Of a stretch of DNA of 52,439 nt, positions 49,912-52,439 are shown in pieces. The translations under genes and the position numbers were made by a program. The notes under the pieces are model-generated. The model saw only the letters and a program-made list of their open reading frames with translations, ran no database searches and was not told the origin of the DNA. The first letter of the stretch is position 1. Each line of letters starts with the position of its first letter. This DNA comes from Actinomycetes bacterium (GTDB lineage: Bacteria > Actinomycetota > Actinomycetes > Mycobacteriales > Cryptosporangiaceae), in the NCBI GenBank assembly GCA_025963185.1, contig JAOPVE010000097.1:1-52439 (forward strand). Reading direction: 5' to 3'.

Positions 49912-50721
49912 TTAGAGGTGGATCGGGGGGACCAGGCCGGCGTTGGCGGCTCGGGTGAGGAGGGCGCGGGCGGCGGCGAGGCCGTCCGTGCCGAGGTCTT
50001 CGGTGAAGTGGTTGACGTACAGGGCGATGTGGGCGTCGGCGACGGACGGATCCAGTTCCTGGGCGTGGGCGAGCACGTACTCGCGGCTCGCCGACGGATC
50101 CGCCCACGCGGCCCGTACCGACGCGCGGATCCACGAGGTCAGCTCGTCAACCGGCAGCCCGCGGCGAGCGATGATCGCGCCGAGCGGGATCGGCAGGCCA
50201 GTGTCGGACTCCCACCAGTCGCCGAGATCCGCAACCGCGTGTAGGCCGTACTTCGGGTAGGTGAACCGGGCCTCGTGGATCACCAGCCCGGCGTCGACCA
50301 CCCCGTCGCGCACGGCGGGCATGATCTCGTGGAACGGCATGACCCGGATCTCGGCGGGCGGGAACCCGGCGGACCACAGCCGGAACAGCAGGTACGCGGT
50401 GGTGCGATCACCGGGAACGGCCACGGTCGAACCGGCGAGCGACGACGGATCCCGGGGCGAGCCGGTCAGTACCAGCGGACCACACCCGCGCCCGAGCGCG
50501 CCCCCGCACGGCAGGAGCTCGTACTCGCCGAGCAGCCACGGCAGCGCCGCGTAGGACACCTTGACCACGTCGAACTCGCCGCGCTCGGCCGCGGTGTTGG
50601 TGACGTCGACGTCGGCGAAGGTCACGTCGAACGGCGGCGCGCCGGGCACGAGCCCGTGGGTGAGCGCGTGGAAGACGAACGTGTCGTTGGGGCAGGGGGA
50701 GTAGGCCAGCGAGAGGGTCAT
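49912..50721 (-). CDS. mqnD: 1,4-dihydroxy-6-naphthoate synthase (futalosine pathway)
   Basis: MqnD converts cyclic dehypoxanthine futalosine to dihydroxynaphthoate in the alternative menaquinone route. The 269-residue protein has the diagnostic start LAYSPCPNDTFVFHAL, then VTFADVDVTNTAAERGEFDVVKVS and GRGCGPLVL. It has the periplasmic-binding-like fold without signal peptide. Its ATG overlaps the stop of mqnB as ATGA, so both genes are coupled. mqnA, mqnC and mqnE are not in the window. The product feeds menaquinone, the acceptor for GlpD. Confidence 0.95.
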   Translation of the reverse strand: MTLSLAYSPCPNDTFVFHALTHGLVPGAPPFDVTFADVDVTNTAAERGEFDVVKVSYAALPWLLGEYELLPCGGALGRGCGPLVLTGSPRDPSSLAGSTVAVPGDRTTAYLLFRLWSAGFPPAEIRVMPFHEIMPAVRDGVVDAGLVIHEARFTYPKYGLHAVADLGDWWESDTGLPIPLGAIIARRGLPVDELTSWIRASVRAAWADPSASREYVLAHAQELDPSVADAHIALYVNHFTEDLGTDGLAAARALLTRAANAGLVPPIHL

Positions 50722-51353
50722 CGGGTCACCACGTCCATCGCCTTGCCGAGAGCGGCGAACGCTCGCGGGATGTCCCACATGGACTTCTCGCGGCGGCCGA
50801 TGAGGTTGCTGACGGCCCGCACCTCGGCCCACGGCAGTCCGTGTTCGGTGGCGGCCCAGGCGACGCCGTAGCCCTCCATGGCCTCGGCGAGGGCGTCCGG
50901 GTGGGCCGCGCAGAGTGCGGCGGCGGCGGTTTCGGTGCCGGTCATGGTCGCGAGGGTGAGGACCGGGCCGGTGAGTGGCAGGTCCACGGTCGCGGCCCGC
51001 AGCGGGGCGCCGCCGGGGAAGCCCAGGTCGGTGACGTGCAGGAAGCCCTCGTCGGTGTCGGCGCCCAGGTCGGCGAAGCGCGACTCGGTGGCCGCCACGA
51101 CGTCCCCGATGACGGCCCGGCCGTCGAACGCCCCGCCGATGCCCGCGGAGATCACGAGGGCGAACTGCCCGAGCGCGATCAGCCGCGCCGTGGCGACCGC
51201 GGCGGCCACCGGACCGACGCCGCCGGCCGCGACCACGACCCGCCCGTCACTCACCGCCCCGTACGGCAGCCCCCGGACCGGCGCGAAGTCCGCCCGCCCG
51301 GCCACCACCGCGTCGCGCTCGGCGGCGACGGCGGTGACGACCAGGATGCGCAC
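50718..51353 (-). CDS. mqnB: Futalosine hydrolase
   Basis: GTG 51353 is chosen because it begins the nucleosidase core (RILVVTAVAAERDAV). The 211-residue protein is a purine/nucleoside phosphorylase-fold hydrolase. Signatures are AAGGVGPVAAAVATARLI, ISAGIGGAFDG and the late EAMEGYGVAWAA with the catalytic acid/purine site. It removes hypoxanthine from futalosine. It is coupled to mqnD by ATGA and lies 4 nt after the DUF2771 gene stop, forming one transcription unit. Confidence 0.93.
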   Translation of the reverse strand: MRILVVTAVAAERDAVVAGRADFAPVRGLPYGAVSDGRVVVAAGGVGPVAAAVATARLIALGQFALVISAGIGGAFDGRAVIGDVVAATESRFADLGADTDEGFLHVTDLGFPGGAPLRAATVDLPLTGPVLTLATMTGTETAAAALCAAHPDALAEAMEGYGVAWAATEHGLPWAEVRAVSNLIGRREKSMWDIPRAFAALGKAMDVVTR

Positions 51354-51357
51354 GCGA

Positions 51358-51825
51358 TCAGCCCACGTCGCGGTTGCGCAGGTGCAGTTCCCAGATGCCG
51401 GACGGCTGCCCGCTCGCCGCGTCGCCCCCGGGCAGCGCCACCACCTGGAGGTCGAGGGAGCTGGCCTGGCCGAAGTCCGCGGAAAGCTTGAAGTAGCTGC
51501 TGTCCTTCTGGATCGGCCCGGGCGTGATCTGGCCGTTCGCCCCGACGAGGCGCACATACCAGCCGTGCTGGCGGACCTCCTGCGGCACTTCGAGCGACAC
51601 CGGCGAACTGGGCCGGACCGTCACCGTGCGGGTCACCTTCGCCTCCCGGCACGACCCGGGACCGGTGTACCTCTGCCCGCCGAAGCAGAACACCGACGCC
51701 GGGATCTGCACGAACGCCCCGTCGGCGAGCGCGGTCACCTCGGGCACCGGCTTCTGGCAGCCGGTCAGCGCGAGCGCGGCCAGGATCGCGGCGGCGGCAC
51801 CGGCAGCGCGTCGGCGGGTGAACAT
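51358..51825 (-). CDS. DUF2771 lipoprotein
   Basis: The 155-residue product has an Arg-rich signal peptide and lipobox LALTGC (Cys at about 23). The external beta-rich domain has three Cys (FCFGG, SCREA and the lipid Cys). It reads SLEVPQEVRQHGWYVRLV and IWELHLRNRDV, matching the DUF2771 pattern. The gene lies directly upstream of mqnB in the same direction. In M. tuberculosis a similar gene (Rv0875c) lies beside an MFS gene (Rv0876c), as here. Function unknown. Confidence 0.85.
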   Translation of the reverse strand: MFTRRRAAGAAAAILAALALTGCQKPVPEVTALADGAFVQIPASVFCFGGQRYTGPGSCREAKVTRTVTVRPSSPVSLEVPQEVRQHGWYVRLVGANGQITPGPIQKDSSYFKLSADFGQASSLDLQVVALPGGDAASGQPSGIWELHLRNRDVG

Positions 51826-51867
51826 GGGACGGGCCCCCAGCGGATCAGGTTGTGGGACGAGCGAGAA

Positions 51868-52439
51868 TCAGGCTACCGGCCGCGGATCCGGCTGTTTCAC
51901 GCGAAGTGACCAAGCCAACGTCACGGATCGCCCGGCCGCCGCCGCGACGAGGATCCCGGCCGCGAGCAGCCCCCACCGCCCGCTGACGGGGATCAGCCCG
52001 AGCGCGCCGCCGGCCACCCACGCGACCTGCAGCAGCGTCTCGGAGTGCGCGAACGCGCTCGCCCTGGACTCGTCCGGCAGCCGCTCCTGGATCACGGCGT
52101 CGACCGACAGCTTCGCCAGTCCGCTGCCCACGGCGGTGACGAACGCGAGCGCGGCGGCCGCCCACAGGCTGTACCCGATCGCGGCTCCGAGGCAGGCCAC
52201 GGCGGCCGTGGCGAGCGCCAGGGACTGGACGATCCGGGGGTGGCGCAGGCCGATCCGCGCGCCGGCGAGGGTGCTCGCGAAGGATCCGGCGGCCAGCGCG
52301 GCACCGATCACTCCGAGCGCGGCGGCGGGCGGGAGGGTGAGGTGGTCCTCACGGGTCCGGAAGGCGAAGAACAGGGCGAGGAACCCGTAGAGGGCGCGCA
52401 GGGTCCCGGAGGCCAGCACGGCAGCCCACACGGGCCCGT
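51868..52439 (-). CDS. MFS transporter, 5' end beyond the window
   Basis: The open frame continues past the right edge, so the N-terminus is missing. About 190 residues remain. They contain about five to six hydrophobic helices, and motifs such as GARIGLRHPRIVQ (loop of the second half) and DAVIQERLPDESRASAFAHSET, as in major-facilitator proteins. The order with DUF2771 and the mqn genes resembles Rv0875c-Rv0876c. The substrate is unknown. It ends 42 nt before the DUF2771 start, in the same direction. Confidence 0.85.
   Translation of the reverse strand, partial: GPVWAAVLASGTLRALYGFLALFFAFRTREDHLTLPPAAALGVIGAALAAGSFASTLAGARIGLRHPRIVQSLALATAAVACLGAAIGYSLWAAAALAFVTAVGSGLAKLSVDAVIQERLPDESRASAFAHSETLLQVAWVAGGALGLIPVSGRWGLLAAGILVAAAAGRSVTLAWSLRVKQPDPRPVA

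Overview
The window is about 72% GC by eye, densely packed, and typical of a filamentous or soil actinomycete. The gene set points to the Pseudonocardiales or a close relative, as inference only: DUF3263, an orphan GroEL2 with a GMGGMDF tail, an XPB-type helicase next to its helicase-associated partner, futalosine-pathway menaquinone genes, DasR-like operators and GTG/ATGA-coupled genes. I see no rRNA or tRNA gene, CRISPR array, insertion sequence or prophage. The window looks chromosomal, and its last 13 kb resembles, from memory, the Rv0861c-Rv0876c neighbourhood of Mycobacterium tuberculosis.

Layout. 0.2-2.6 kb: a small membrane protein, a low-complexity protein and an O-methyltransferase with a damaged C-terminus. 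2.7-6.2 kb: a membrane GGDEF-EAL (c-di-GMP) protein convergent with a secreted GH19 chitinase. 6.8-9.9 kb: purC, a coupled phosphotransferase-fold kinase and an orphan branched-chain-type binding lipoprotein. 10.8-13.1 kb: a two-gene electron-transfer module (membrane haem/ferredoxin protein plus FAD reductase) ending in a strong terminator. 13.3-18.2 kb: a small protein, a secreted M14 carboxypeptidase with P-domain, a candidate small RNA, and an IclR regulator coupled to an APC permease. 18.2-20.3 kb: a ROK kinase-nagA amino-sugar operon below a near-consensus DasR-type operator. 21.1-28.4 kb: DUF3263, a CDC48-like AAA ATPase, an unusual extracellular hydrolase-ABC ATPase fusion with its permease, and gpgS. 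28.5-33.4 kb: a SAM-I riboswitch and thrC, a GNAT/HExxH fusion, cspA, and groEL2 under two CIRCE elements. 33.5-39.8 kb: a polytopic membrane subtilase, glpD, DUF4031, an HD protein, a lipoprotein and a DJ-1/PfpI protein. 39.9-52.4 kb: XPB helicase, L,D-transpeptidase, ankyrin protein, helicase-associated protein, small conserved proteins, a HAD-LarE fusion, CspB-like protein, mqnD-mqnB-DUF2771 and a truncated MFS gene.

How parts work together. Chitinase, the ROK kinase and NagA form a chitin-to-fructose-6-phosphate route. All three sit below dre-like (DasR) sites, and a third dre-like site lies in front of the c-di-GMP gene. The most striking unexplained signal is a dispersed family of about 50-nt double-palindromic elements (arm consensus CGAAGTGCGGTAAC, inner CCGGTC/GACCGG). 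Six clear and two decayed copies lie in the window. The six clear copies and one of the decayed ones sit 4-55 nt past a stop codon; the other decayed copy lies about 85 nt past cspA, behind that gene's own terminator. They may be a REP-like family recruited as bidirectional terminators. The hexamer GGATCC is also far more frequent than composition predicts.
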